Assembly: GCA_029564115.1 (NCBI GenBank)
Contig: JAKQQP010000533.1
Span: 9,334-73,333 of the forward strand
Source of the DNA: Candidatus Rifleibacteriota bacterium
GTDB lineage: Bacteria; Riflebacteria; Ozemobacteria; Ozemobacterales; Ozemobacteraceae
DNA: 64,000 nt
Direction of reading: 5' to 3'
Part shown: one piece after another, positions 24,824-34,266 of the stretch
Position numbering within the stretch: position 1 is the first letter of the stretch
Layout: each line of letters starts with the position of its first letter
Position numbers and translations under genes: made by a program
Notes under the pieces: generated by a model
Database searches by the model: none
What the model was told of the DNA's origin: nothing
The model's input: the letters and a program-made list of their open reading frames with translations, nothing else

Positions 24824-27397
24824 TCAGGCCAATGCAGCCTTCAGAATTTTTTCAAGCTCGCGGTTGCTGGCTTCGTCGTCAGCAGAAGCCTCGGCAACAT
24901 TGTCTTTGAAAAGCTGCACGAGTGAGTTCGTCCAGTGCTGATAAATAGCCAGCCCAGGGTAAGCCCGTGCTGACAAAGTAGCTTTTGGTGCCCCCGACGG
25001 CAACGGTGTTTCTTTAAAATTCTGCCCCAGAAGCGTTATGTAACGGTTCAAAATAGAAGCAGCCTTTACCGAACTCTTGCGCAAAAATTTACCTGGATTT
25101 GGGGCATTGAAAACCTGATGACTTTCTTGAGCAATCTGAGTTTCAACCCTCAACCTGGATGCACCCTTGATGAGTTCCTGGGTGGTCTCGGCAAACCATT
25201 CCGCCGGCAAGCCAGTTAATTCCTGAAATTCAGTATCCTGGCTCAGATAGGCGAGTTGAGCCTGCCAACGATTCATGATCGCCTGGGCAAAAACTTCGTT
25301 TTTGCAGACCGGGCCTTTGCTGACAGTTTTTTTATCTTCTGCAGGAGTTGTTGTTTCTTCACCAAAAGCGAAAATGGATTCATCGAATACCGAAGCTTCC
25401 GGCGCTGCCAGAGAAGCTTCTTCTGAGCCATTTTCATCACTTTCCATGGGGTTTACCACAGAATCGAAAATCATTCCGGCCATTTTATCCGAAAGAGAGA
25501 ACCTGTCTAGATCGAGAATACGAGGCAATGAGTATTTTGTGCCCATACCGCGGCCAAGAGTGACCAGCAATTTTTTCGCCCTCTCTTCTGCCATTTTTCT
25601 GGCATGCGAGATATCGTCGCCGATAAAATACGGCTGCAGATGAGTTTTCAGCTCTGCAAAAATCTGTTTGAGGTTTGCCTGCAGCTGTTTTACTTTGGTG
25701 TCTGCCCCAATACCAGATTTAAGCCGCTCAACCAGATATTGAATGCCGGACTGGCCAGGAGAAGCCGCTCGCTGCCAGGCCTCTTTTGGATCTTTGAAAT
25801 GGCGCTTGACGTTTTCGTTGGCCAGATACTGAGCCATGATCTCGGCGAGCTGTTCTTCATCGCGAACGAATTCCCGCCCTTCTTTGTCGCGCCCAAAAAC
25901 AGTCTGCTGCACGCCCGGGTTTCTGACCCAGTAACAGTTTTGAAATGCAGATTCGTCATCCCACTCGGTGACCCAGTTGCCGGCACGCCCCATAAAATCG
26001 GCAAAATTGGTTCGGAGACGGCTGTCCCAGCGAACTGAAGGGTCTTCGCCGCGTTTGCGGACCAAATCCATGTCGAACTTGGTGAACACATGAAAAAGCA
26101 GCGGCTGCCTGCCCTTTCGCTGCAACGGCTCTTTGCCGATGCTCCATTCAACCCATTTGTTCACCATATAGGGCAACGATTTGGCTTCTTGAGGGCCGCC
26201 TTCCTGGCAGAGCAACAATGCGGTCACATCACGGTCGTCAGAATATCGATCGAAAAGATAGGCCACTTTGCCGCGCAAAAAAACTTCGGCCAGAGCTTCG
26301 TGATCGGTATTGAGGCGATTCTGGTCAAAAACCTGGGCCCGAGCCCGCGCCCCAGGAAAGTCGAGCACATCGAAACGGTGCAGCAAAGAATCTTCGCTTT
26401 TCGAAGCGGTTTGCAGAATCAGCTCCGAAGTCAGTGCACAGAGAGTCGAGGAATCCATACTGACCTGGCCACCGCTGGCCAGAGCAAGGGCGACTTTGCG
26501 ATTACCGACCTTCATCACCTGCGAAAGCCTCTGCACATCGATAATGCTGTTAGTACGCGGCATCAGTGCTTCGTCGTAAATGCCCACCACTTCCCCACCC
26601 AGGTTACCAAGCTCCTTCTGCAAAAACCTGAACAATTCAGTAATTTTGGGAAACCGCCCCCAAAGCCACTCAAGATACATAATCTGTTGGTCTGCCGGCA
26701 AAAATCTGATTTCTTCGCCAAGAATACCCCAATAATTAATGTCTTCGAGCATACGCAGAAACTGGTTGTGAAAGTGGCGGCGAGCGTAGTCCTGGAGATC
26801 CCAGACGTCGGACTCATTCAAAAGCGGCGCACCGCTGCGACCGGCGGCGCCGCGGAACGAATAACGCAGTTTTTGCAACTCATCTGCAGTAGGAACAAAA
26901 TCAGACTGACATTCGAACAAAAAACCGTTGAGAAAAATTTTGATCAGATCAGTAACAGAAAGCAGTCTCAAACCGGCAGCACAACCAGACACGGTTCGAT
27001 ACGGCCTGGTGGTGAAGCGGGTTACGAGAGCAGTACTCTCACGCCCGCCGGCCGGGTTGATTTCTTCAAGATAATCACGGTCGACCGGGTCTTGATTAGG
27101 CCCGTTCAAACGCACCGCAAGAGAAGCTTCACAGCCACGCACAAGCTCAGAAGTCAGATAAGACTTGCCGCACTGACTGGCACCAAATACCCCGAGAGAA
27201 ACCGGTCGATGCGCTGATTCTCTGATGCGGCGCACCGTCACCTGTTTTTCCTGAAGAATTTTATCCATGAACTTGCGAATTGCGGCGTCTTTGAGAAAGC
27301 CGGCCGCCCAGCTCGAACTGCTGTTCAACAGCTCGACAAGCTGATCAGCCATATTCACTATCTGCTGTTCTTCGGGGCGAAGCTTAATCTGACTCAT
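24824..27397 (-). CDS. SrfC-like putative virulence-factor GTPase
   Basis: 857 residues resembling the SrfC family (bacterial virulence-factor, first described from the SsrB-regulated srfABC genes of Salmonella). It has the layout of a GTPase: P-loop GVFGASQCGKSYL (about 69-81), a G3-like DFPGAR (346-351) and a G4-like FTKFD (438-442), so it probably binds GTP and may be dynamin-like. The rest is helical, and no membrane segment is seen. The start overlaps the stop of the upstream gene by four bases, and it is last in the six-gene operon that also encodes SrfB-like and SrfA-like proteins. The biochemical role of the family is not known. Assignment rests on motif layout and context, not on a database match. 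Confidence 0.75.
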   Translation of the reverse strand: MSQIKLRPEEQQIVNMADQLVELLNSSSSWAAGFLKDAAIRKFMDKILQEKQVTVRRIRESAHRPVSLGVFGASQCGKSYLTSELVRGCEASLAVRLNGPNQDPVDRDYLEEINPAGGRESTALVTRFTTRPYRTVSGCAAGLRLLSVTDLIKIFLNGFLFECQSDFVPTADELQKLRYSFRGAAGRSGAPLLNESDVWDLQDYARRHFHNQFLRMLEDINYWGILGEEIRFLPADQQIMYLEWLWGRFPKITELFRFLQKELGNLGGEVVGIYDEALMPRTNSIIDVQRLSQVMKVGNRKVALALASGGQVSMDSSTLCALTSELILQTASKSEDSLLHRFDVLDFPGARARAQVFDQNRLNTDHEALAEVFLRGKVAYLFDRYSDDRDVTALLLCQEGGPQEAKSLPYMVNKWVEWSIGKEPLQRKGRQPLLFHVFTKFDMDLVRKRGEDPSVRWDSRLRTNFADFMGRAGNWVTEWDDESAFQNCYWVRNPGVQQTVFGRDKEGREFVRDEEQLAEIMAQYLANENVKRHFKDPKEAWQRAASPGQSGIQYLVERLKSGIGADTKVKQLQANLKQIFAELKTHLQPYFIGDDISHARKMAEERAKKLLVTLGRGMGTKYSLPRILDLDRFSLSDKMAGMIFDSVVNPMESDENGSEEASLAAPEASVFDESIFAFGEETTTPAEDKKTVSKGPVCKNEVFAQAIMNRWQAQLAYLSQDTEFQELTGLPAEWFAETTQELIKGASRLRVETQIAQESHQVFNAPNPGKFLRKSSVKAASILNRYITLLGQNFKETPLPSGAPKATLSARAYPGLAIYQHWTNSLVQLFKDNVAEASADDEASNRELEKILKAALA

Positions 27398-28548
27398 TGA
27401 TTGTCTCCTGTTTTTACTGTTTCTGCAGATGGCTCTTCGACCGGAACCGGAGCCGGGACAGCATCGCCGCCATTGTGGTTATGCCCGGTCTGAGGCTGTG
27501 TTACCGGTGGCTGAGCCCCAGGAACCTGATGACCGCAGGTCGGGCATAGCGAACCCGGAGCCGGCATCTGACCGCCTGATCCAGAACCGCCACCGCCGGC
27601 AGCACCACCAGCACCGGAACCTGAGCCGCCGCCAGAACCTCCGCCTCCAGAGCCACCACCGGCGCCGCCACCACCCATCGACATACCCGGCGGCATTTGC
27701 GGAAAGGCCGGCTGAGCAGGAGGAATAAACCGCAACAGCAGAAGCAGCAATATTATAATTGCCAGAATTATCGCCAGCCATTTAACCCATTCATAGTCGC
27801 CCAAACCACATGCCAACATGCGTTTTGGCTTCTTTTCTTCAGGAGCCGGCTTTGTTTCAGGCTTCGGCGCAGTTTTTTCTTTAACGATCGGTGCAGTGTT
27901 CTGTGCAGCTGCCACCTTTTCCGCTTTCGTTTTTTCGGGCGCCGGTTCAATTTCGGGCGGGGGTTCGGGGGGCAGAATTATCGGCTGAACAACAGGTTTA
28001 TCAACCTTTTCGGGCTGTTCGTCGCTCACGCCATCTGCTTTGCGCTGAATTCTGGCAATGAATTCATCCCAGCCTGAATAGAGCCCCTGGCCGGGGTGCC
28101 TGCCGTCTTCACAGATTAAACCCCAGTGAACAAGGACCGGCTGGCCTTTGACCAGAAAAATCTGGTTCAGATCAGGCGACACAGCGACAGATCTGAGGTA
28201 TTCAGCATAATCTTTCTCTTTTTGCGAGCGGGTCTGCTTTTCTTCGGCGTATCTTCGAATTTTTTCGAACGAGCGCCCGATCTGGTCGGCAACAGACCGC
28301 TGCTGTTCAGGCGAAAGGTCCTTAAACATGACTTTTTCACCCTCGAGCGCTGTGGACCACTCGATTTCTTCGGGCAGAGACTGCCCGTCAGAAGAAAATT
28401 CCGGCCTGGCGAACAGGTGGTCAAGCTCGCCAGCAGGCGCAATTTCTTTAAGTACAGCCTGAAGATGCCCATAAAACTGGTGCACCGGCTGATTGCGAAA
28501 AAAGCTGGTTCTGAACCCGCGGGTAAAAGTTCTGGCAATTATTCCCAT
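27394..28548 (-). CDS. SrfA-like single-pass membrane protein with Gly-rich domain and CxxC knuckle
   Basis: 384 residues. The N-terminal 170 residues are a soluble domain of unknown fold with strong charge. A Pro/Lys/Glu-rich linker (about 175-250) leads to a membrane helix at about 257-278 (WLAIILAIIILLLLLLRFIP). A long Gly/Ser-rich stretch follows (about 290-335), then a zinc-knuckle-like LCPTCGHQVPG and a Pro-rich tail. It lies between an unknown 233-residue protein and the SrfC-like GTPase, which is where SrfA-type proteins are found in srf operons, hence the tentative name. The Gly-rich part could be an extended or surface-exposed spacer. Its codons overlap the SrfC start. Confidence 0.6.
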   Translation of the reverse strand: MGIIARTFTRGFRTSFFRNQPVHQFYGHLQAVLKEIAPAGELDHLFARPEFSSDGQSLPEEIEWSTALEGEKVMFKDLSPEQQRSVADQIGRSFEKIRRYAEEKQTRSQKEKDYAEYLRSVAVSPDLNQIFLVKGQPVLVHWGLICEDGRHPGQGLYSGWDEFIARIQRKADGVSDEQPEKVDKPVVQPIILPPEPPPEIEPAPEKTKAEKVAAAQNTAPIVKEKTAPKPETKPAPEEKKPKRMLACGLGDYEWVKWLAIILAIIILLLLLLRFIPPAQPAFPQMPPGMSMGGGGAGGGSGGGGSGGGSGSGAGGAAGGGGSGSGGQMPAPGSLCPTCGHQVPGAQPPVTQPQTGHNHNGGDAVPAPVPVEEPSAETVKTGDNQ

Positions 28549-28579
28549 ACATTCTCTCCGTTCTTTGAGCCTGCGACGA

Positions 28580-29281
28580 TCATGTCAATACCTGACCAAG
28601 GCGCACGACCCGGTTGGAATCCCTGGCAACCACCAGAAAACCGTGCATTTCACGAATGATTTTTCCAGAAACAGTCGCTCCCGGCACCCTTTCGTGATAC
28701 TGCAGATTGAAAGGCTCATTTTCCATACTCAGAAAGGAATAACCATCGACAACACCCGACAAATATCTGGAAACAGTTTTCAACAGTTTTTTTCGTGCCG
28801 GGTGTACAAAACCGGCAAGACTCTGCAAAAAGCGGTCGCCCAGAACATTCGCTACAAAAAGCTTCTGATCCGGGGTTCCAAGACGCAAGCTCTTTTTGAG
28901 CGGGAAAATACCGGCAATACCACGCAAAACTCTGAGTTTATCATGATTAGCAGGAATTTCGGCAAACAATTCTTTGAAACTGCTCAACGCCTCTATTTCA
29001 GATGGATCGGTCACTTCCAGGCTGTTCCAGGCAGTGGCGAAAACGTCTTCAGTCGTGGCTAAGGGCAACGGCGGCTCAACCGGCAATATCACGGCAGCTT
29101 CATCGCCGGCCTTTTCCCCTTTTTTGTCGCCGAACACCTGCAACATTTTTCTCAGGGCCCGCCTCTCGTCTGCTGAAAACTCTGGCTCAACTTCGCCCGG
29201 GAATGCCGGCAGAGCGGATTCAGCCGGTCTCTCGTCTTCAGGGCCTGGTGGAAACGGAAAAAGGTCATTGTTTTCATTCAT
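28580..29281 (-). CDS. Conserved partner protein in srf-like operon, unknown function
   Basis: 233 residues, soluble, with an acidic Pro-rich N-terminus and a helical middle. The C-terminus ends in a beta-rich piece (MHGFLVVARDSNRVVRLGQV). No known motif. It sits between SrfB-like and SrfA-like genes with gaps of 15 and 31 bases, so it is almost certainly co-expressed and probably part of the same complex. I recognise no family. Confidence 0.65.
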   Translation of the reverse strand: MNENNDLFPFPPGPEDERPAESALPAFPGEVEPEFSADERRALRKMLQVFGDKKGEKAGDEAAVILPVEPPLPLATTEDVFATAWNSLEVTDPSEIEALSSFKELFAEIPANHDKLRVLRGIAGIFPLKKSLRLGTPDQKLFVANVLGDRFLQSLAGFVHPARKKLLKTVSRYLSGVVDGYSFLSMENEPFNLQYHERVPGATVSGKIIREMHGFLVVARDSNRVVRLGQVLT

Positions 29282-29296
29282 GGCGGTTATTCTCCA

Positions 29297-32050
29297 TCAA
29301 AGGTCAAAGCAGCCGGTATCGAGCCAGTATTGATCGGCGACCATGGTTCTCAGACGCAGATTGGCCGCCCGAATGTTGCATTTGTTGCCGGCGGCATCAA
29401 TCAATTCGGCAATCGAGAGACATTCGCGATTATTATGATCCTGGCTAAGCTTAACAGTGAAAGGCCCGGAGTTTTTAATGGCTTCGGTATCGAGGTTGAC
29501 CTCCCAGATCGGGTTGACCATACAGACATTTGAATCTATGCGACGAATGCCGAGAGCCGCGGTTCTGCCGAGCTGCAGATGCGCCGGCTCAGCGCCTGGC
29601 GTCGGAAACAGGCAATTGTCTATGGTCATCGCTTCACGGTTGAAAGTGCCAATGAAGCACTCCCGCTGCCTGATCAAACTGCTGTCGGTGCGAAGGTTCA
29701 AACCATCGAGACAATTCAGTTTTTCGGCGAACAGCCAGACAGCGCCACCCATGACACAGGTGGTTTTGGGGTCGGCAATGCCGCCGCCGCGCTGCGAGAA
29801 GGGGTACCAGCTGCCAACCGGGTAGCCCTTCAAGCCGATAATGCGGGCAGGTTGAACTGGCATCAGCCTGACCAGCATTTCGCGAATAATCGGTAAAGAA
29901 GAGGGTTTGCCGCCAAGAATCAGGGTATCGCAGCTGAATTGGGCGATCACTTCGGCGAAAATACGCAGAACATTCTCAAGCACATTGCCGATTACCGCAT
30001 TAACCCTGGGGCGCGATATCTGCCAGGGAATTTCGGGTAAAGTTATGTCACAACCAAAATCTTTGCGCATGTGTTCGGCAAAAAAGTCGAGCACCCCGGC
30101 GCCAGGCATGCGGTTTGGGAAAAACCTGTCGAAACTGAGTTCGATATCGGGGTCTTCGCTGTCGAGTTCGGCAAACTCGAGGTGGCGCAGCGCCATCGGG
30201 ATCCAGAGCTGCCGGCACATTTCGGCTTTCATGTCATTAAAACTCTTGTCACGGCCGCCACGCCCAGGCCCGAAGAAAATCTGAAAGTCTTCCCAGGAAA
30301 CGTTGGGATTCTTCTGCTGCGCCCAGCTAAAAACCCGTCGAAGCACCAATTTTTCGATAATTCTTTTGGCAATCTCGTCGCCGGCAACCGAAAAACCCTC
30401 AGAAAAAAGCATGCGCTGCCTGATCAGAGTTTTCTGCACCGGGTCGGCGAGATATTCGGCAATCATCAGATCGCTGGTACCGCCACCGATATCGATGCTG
30501 GCAATTCTAACCAGTCGCTCATCATTAGCAGAAGCAGTACGAGTCTGCCCGAGAGTTTCGACGGCTTCGCCGGCACTGCCAAGAAAGCGGTGCATAACCT
30601 CACCATACAGGTAAGTAAGTTGAACGGCCGTAGCTTCGTCGAGGTCGAGATGAATTTCGGGGCGAATGCTGACTCCCCGGTTGCAAACATGAAAAAACAA
30701 GTCGAGCGCTGAATTTATGCGGTCTCGATACAGATTTTTTTCGGGAAATGACATGCCACAGGGAGTTGTTATAACGATATTTTTGAGAACCCTGCCAGCC
30801 TGCCTGTGACCACGCGATTTTCTATAAGAAAATGAATTTATCTGGGCATAGGCGTGACAGAGAATTTCGGCCATCAGAAAGGTCATCAACGAACTCGGCG
30901 GATAACAGGGTTCAAAAGGCGGAGTCGCCTTGTCGCCCATAAAAACGCCGTTTTCATCGAGATATTTCAGAAAGGAGGCATTTATTTTTTTGCCCAGCCC
31001 ATCGCCAGGCAGATTGAAATACCAGGGAAAATGCCGCTGCTGTTCATCCCACAGGTAGCGTTTCGGGCTCGACATGCCGGTGTCACCGATTTCAGACGGT
31101 TCCTGCCGAGCCGCTTCCTGGCCAAGCCTGACGATGCTCGGCCAGACAAAACGACTGCCCGAAGCCGGAATCTGGTATTCACCACCATGAAAAACAGGCG
31201 GCTGGAATTTGAAACTCGTATCGAAAGGCTCGGTATAAACCGTACAGGGTTCCTGCAGGTCGCGAATTTCAAGTTTGCAGCACTCATCGAGACTGACAGA
31301 CTGCCCCGGAACCTGTTCGATCAGAACGCCGCAGGCCCGGCTGTTGCCGAGATCCAGAACCAGACTGACATCGATGGCTTCTCCTTCGGGACGCAGCACA
31401 GTTATCTCAGGGATGAGAGAAGCCTGCTGCAGGCCATCCATAAGGGTCATGAAGGCAGCCAGCGAGGCCGCATAAGGCGGTATTTTTTCGCCGCCATCAG
31501 CCGGAACGTTGGTCATGGCGTTTTTGATCCAGGTCAGCATTGCCGGAGTCTGCCAGAAAGGCAGATTGCCAGGATTGATTTCGAAAGTCTGGCCGACATC
31601 TTCAGCAAGAAGTCCGCAGCCATTTTTGCTGTCAGCCACATCTGGCATGTCGCTAACGCCTGTATCAACAGCGATGGCGAAGTTTATGACATTTTCATCG
31701 AGCTGCAGTGGCGAGCGATGCAGAAAAATACGAGCCCAGTCTACACTTCGGGAACTGCTGCCACCATTACCATTTTTACGGGCAAAGGGCATCGGCAGCC
31801 ATTTCCCCAGGCCGGCGGCAAGGGCATCGCCGAAACAGACCGAAAGACCGCCGATATCTTTGAGATCTGTGCCATCAGCAGCGGCATTAACGATGGGCTC
31901 GGTGCCAAGTTGCAGACTTATCGCCGAACTCGGCGATTGCAAAACGCGATAATGCCATTTTTTGTTCAGCAGCAGGTCTGACAACCGCACCTCGTTTTCT
32001 GGTGAGTAGAATGATATGCCTGTTGAAACGAGAAATTCGATTTTTTCCAT
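29297..32050 (-). CDS. SrfB-like actin/Hsp70-fold ATPase
   Basis: 917 residues, matching the size and motif plan of the SrfB virulence-factor family. It shows an Hsp70/actin-type ATP-binding fold: phosphate loop 1 is LVLDLGNSRACGVLIE (about residue 230), phosphate loop 2 is IASIDIGGGTSDLMIAEY (about 505) and the adenosine loop is TLILGGKPSSLPIIREML (about 705). The large N-terminal part (1-220) and a C-terminal beta-region are family-specific. No signal peptide or membrane helix. Together with a GTPase and a membrane partner it suggests a nucleotide-driven assembly machine on the cytoplasmic face. Function of SrfB is unproven. It is third in the operon with a five-base gap to the small membrane protein upstream. 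Confidence 0.82.
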   Translation of the reverse strand: MEKIEFLVSTGISFYSPENEVRLSDLLLNKKWHYRVLQSPSSAISLQLGTEPIVNAAADGTDLKDIGGLSVCFGDALAAGLGKWLPMPFARKNGNGGSSSRSVDWARIFLHRSPLQLDENVINFAIAVDTGVSDMPDVADSKNGCGLLAEDVGQTFEINPGNLPFWQTPAMLTWIKNAMTNVPADGGEKIPPYAASLAAFMTLMDGLQQASLIPEITVLRPEGEAIDVSLVLDLGNSRACGVLIEQVPGQSVSLDECCKLEIRDLQEPCTVYTEPFDTSFKFQPPVFHGGEYQIPASGSRFVWPSIVRLGQEAARQEPSEIGDTGMSSPKRYLWDEQQRHFPWYFNLPGDGLGKKINASFLKYLDENGVFMGDKATPPFEPCYPPSSLMTFLMAEILCHAYAQINSFSYRKSRGHRQAGRVLKNIVITTPCGMSFPEKNLYRDRINSALDLFFHVCNRGVSIRPEIHLDLDEATAVQLTYLYGEVMHRFLGSAGEAVETLGQTRTASANDERLVRIASIDIGGGTSDLMIAEYLADPVQKTLIRQRMLFSEGFSVAGDEIAKRIIEKLVLRRVFSWAQQKNPNVSWEDFQIFFGPGRGGRDKSFNDMKAEMCRQLWIPMALRHLEFAELDSEDPDIELSFDRFFPNRMPGAGVLDFFAEHMRKDFGCDITLPEIPWQISRPRVNAVIGNVLENVLRIFAEVIAQFSCDTLILGGKPSSLPIIREMLVRLMPVQPARIIGLKGYPVGSWYPFSQRGGGIADPKTTCVMGGAVWLFAEKLNCLDGLNLRTDSSLIRQRECFIGTFNREAMTIDNCLFPTPGAEPAHLQLGRTAALGIRRIDSNVCMVNPIWEVNLDTEAIKNSGPFTVKLSQDHNNRECLSIAELIDAAGNKCNIRAANLRLRTMVADQYWLDTGCFDL

Positions 32051-32055
32051 ATGTA

Positions 32056-32283
32056 TCAGTTGCCTTCTGTCAGGGTATTCTGGTCACCGGCATCGACTTT
32101 TGCTGTCTTTTCGGGGGGCGCAGGCCAGTTGAGAGCAGCGCGGCCAGGCCAGTACATTATAAATGCACAGAAAATGAGCCAGGGAAACTGCATTAAATGC
32201 GCAATTACAAAAATTTCGACGATAACGACACCGATCCAGATAAGCAATGTCTGGTTAATTACCTTTTCCTGTTCCTGCTGCAT
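32056..32283 (-). CDS. Small two-helix membrane protein
   Basis: 75 residues with two hydrophobic stretches (about 11-28 and 31-47) separated by a Gln-Phe turn, and a polar C-terminal tail. It lies between the Sel1 protein and the SrfB-like gene with a five-base gap to the latter. It is likely an inner-membrane subunit of the srf-like set. No family is recognised. Confidence 0.6.
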   Translation of the reverse strand: MQQEQEKVINQTLLIWIGVVIVEIFVIAHLMQFPWLIFCAFIMYWPGRAALNWPAPPEKTAKVDAGDQNTLTEGN

Positions 32284-32345
32284 TTTTCCCTCCGGGCAGA
32301 ACTGCCATGCAACGCCTGACTGACAGACGAAATGTCACTCCGGCA

Positions 32346-33473
32346 TCACAGTTGAGCCTGCAGAATTTCATTCAAAAGAGTTTTCGCCTCTTTGTGGCCC
32401 TGATCCGCGGCTTTTTGCAACCAGACCTGAGCGCGGGGCAGATTGAACTCGACTCCCATGCCGCACTGGTATAAGGTGCCCAGATAAAACTGTGCGTGGG
32501 CATCACCACTCTCAGCGGCAAGTTTGAACCAGTTGGCGGCGGTCGCAAAATCCTGTTTAACGCCGAGCCCCTTATGGTAAATTTCGCCGATCATACGACG
32601 GGCAGGCACTGAACCGAGCTTGGCGGCCTGCTGCAACATCTGCAGTGCCGCCGAAGCATCGACCCGGGTTCCGTAACCCGGCAACAAAGATTTGGCACGG
32701 GCGCACAATTCTTCGGCGCTGCCGGTTAACACCAGGGGCTCTGACTTCGGCTCTGGTCCGGGAGTCTGCGTAGACGCAACTTTTCTGGCAACTACCGGTT
32801 CTGGGCTGGAAACGGCCGGCTTTACCGGCTGAGTCTGAGAAACAGCCGCCACAACCGGAGCGGCCACAGCTCGTTTTTCTTTGCGTGGTGCGGGAGCTGC
32901 GGCAAACAAAGCAATAGCGGTTTTTTCTCTTTTTACAGCGACGGCGGCCAGACTGGCAGATTCGCTTTCAGGGGCCGGGTGCCACCAGCTTTTAAAAACC
33001 GTTACCAGCCCCTGAGCGTCAATGCCAAAAATAACACCAAGACGGTTTTTATCGTTGACTGGCCAGGCCGTCATAACGGGCACAGCTGCACCGACCGCCG
33101 GCGCAGCATTTTTTTCAGCCGGCTTCGCCGGCTGATCGGCCACAGCCTCTTCAATGCTCAAATTAAGTGATACAGCCCATGACCTGACAGCCCATACCGT
33201 AATTTCTGGCTCTGTTTTATGTTTTCGACTGATATTGGTGGCGAGACTGTTGACAAGAGCTGCAGCAACCGGCCCGGATGAACCCTTCTGCAACTCCCAG
33301 GGGATTCGCTCTCGCAAACCTGCTTTTAGAGCTGCTATTTCCGGATGATAGTCAGAGCCGGCCAGTTGTTTCAGTCTATTTTCAAAGATATCGGCATTCT
33401 GAAAAACAGAAGCATCCTTGAGCCTGACCAGTTCACAAAGTGCCTGCAACACTCTCTCACGCGAAGTATTCAC
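32346..33473 (-). CDS. Sel1-repeat protein heading the srf-like operon
   Basis: 375 residues. The N-terminal 120 residues are helical and polar. A Pro/Ala/Lys/Val-rich linker (about 190-245) follows, then two to three Sel1-like repeats at the C-terminus (ARRMIGEIYHKGLGVKQDFA, AQFYLGTLYQCGMGVEFNLP). Sel1 repeats are scaffolds for protein binding. It is the first gene of the six-gene operon on this strand; the start is a GTG with a poor ribosome site (AAAGAGC). No signal peptide is visible, so it probably stays in the cytoplasm and scaffolds the SrfB/SrfC proteins. Confidence 0.7.
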   Translation of the reverse strand: MNTSRERVLQALCELVRLKDASVFQNADIFENRLKQLAGSDYHPEIAALKAGLRERIPWELQKGSSGPVAAALVNSLATNISRKHKTEPEITVWAVRSWAVSLNLSIEEAVADQPAKPAEKNAAPAVGAAVPVMTAWPVNDKNRLGVIFGIDAQGLVTVFKSWWHPAPESESASLAAVAVKREKTAIALFAAAPAPRKEKRAVAAPVVAAVSQTQPVKPAVSSPEPVVARKVASTQTPGPEPKSEPLVLTGSAEELCARAKSLLPGYGTRVDASAALQMLQQAAKLGSVPARRMIGEIYHKGLGVKQDFATAANWFKLAAESGDAHAQFYLGTLYQCGMGVEFNLPRAQVWLQKAADQGHKEAKTLLNEILQAQL

Positions 33474-33534
33474 GCTCTTTTGCCCGCCTTGTCTGAATAT
33501 GGGTCAGAATAACAATATTTACCGACCCGGTCAA

Positions 33535-34110
33535 TCAGCCCTGAACTTTTTTCATCAACCAGGCCATGTTCCGCCCGAGAACCCTCATTGTCTGAAGGCC
33601 TTCCTCATCATTTTCGACGCTGCCTTCTGTGCGGCCCATTCCGAGGTTCCAGTAGATCGAGCCAGGAACAATCATTTCCTGAATGAAGAAAAACTTGTTG
33701 ATCGCATCGAAAGCGTCTGTAGAACCGGCACGACGCACCGCAACAACGGCAGCACCGACCTTACGTCTGAAACCCCGGTCGTTGGCGATGCCCACATAAC
33801 CGGCACGGTCGATCAATGCCTTTATTTCTGAGGTAACGTTGGCAAAATAAGTTGGAGAACCGATCAAAATACCATCAGCCTCGAACATTTTGCCGATGAC
33901 TTTATTCATCATATCGGTCTCGATAACACAGCGCCTGTCTTTATTCTCAAAGCAACGACCACAGGCAAGACAGCCGCGAACGGAATTTCCCCCCAGCTGA
34001 ACGACTTCAGTTTCGATACCTTCGTTGTGTAATTCGCCAAAAACCGTGTTTATCAACATTTCTGTATTGCCATTCTTGCGCGGACTGCCGTTTATTGCCA
34101 GAACTTTCAT
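33535..34110 (-). CDS. NADPH-dependent FMN reductase / flavodoxin-fold iron-sulfur-like protein
   Basis: 191 residues. The N-terminus [17 protein letters not shown] is the phosphate-binding loop of the flavodoxin/NADPH-FMN reductase fold. Four cysteines lie in [20 protein letters not shown], a cluster seen in the iron-sulfur flavoprotein branch, so an iron-sulfur flavoprotein-type role in electron transfer is likely. The chosen ATG at 34110 has GGAGGA five bases upstream; a longer open frame upstream (to 34299) lacks any such site. It is transcribed divergently from the pentapeptide-repeat gene. Confidence 0.85.
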   Translation of the reverse strand: MKVLAINGSPRKNGNTEMLINTVFGELHNEGIETEVVQLGGNSVRGCLACGRCFENKDRRCVIETDMMNKVIGKMFEADGILIGSPTYFANVTSEIKALIDRAGYVGIANDRGFRRKVGAAVVAVRRAGSTDAFDAINKFFFIQEMIVPGSIYWNLGMGRTEGSVENDEEGLQTMRVLGRNMAWLMKKVQG

Positions 34111-34220
34111 AAAATCCTCCTGTTGATATGCAACAAGTATACACCACCCCGCCATTCGGGTCAGCCATTTTGTGAGATGCCTGCAGAGCGTCTGCGGCAC
34201 TTTAACTGTCGGAGCGAAAC

Positions 34221-34229
34221 TGATATAAT
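34221..34229 (+). promoter_or_regulatory. Extended -10 promoter
   Basis: TGATATAAT precedes the membrane pentapeptide gene by about 40 bases. TTTAAC at 34201-34206 is a weak -35 at 17 bases spacing. Confidence 0.45.
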
Positions 34230-34266
34230 CAAAATCTGAATATAGAGAGGGGGAAGAAACCAGACC

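Noticed and set aside
26090..27217. Plus-strand open frame of 375 residues
   Set aside because: It is antisense to the SrfC-like gene, which has clear GTPase motifs.
30854..31981. Plus-strand open frame of 375 residues
   Set aside because: It is antisense to the SrfB-like ATPase gene with intact motifs.
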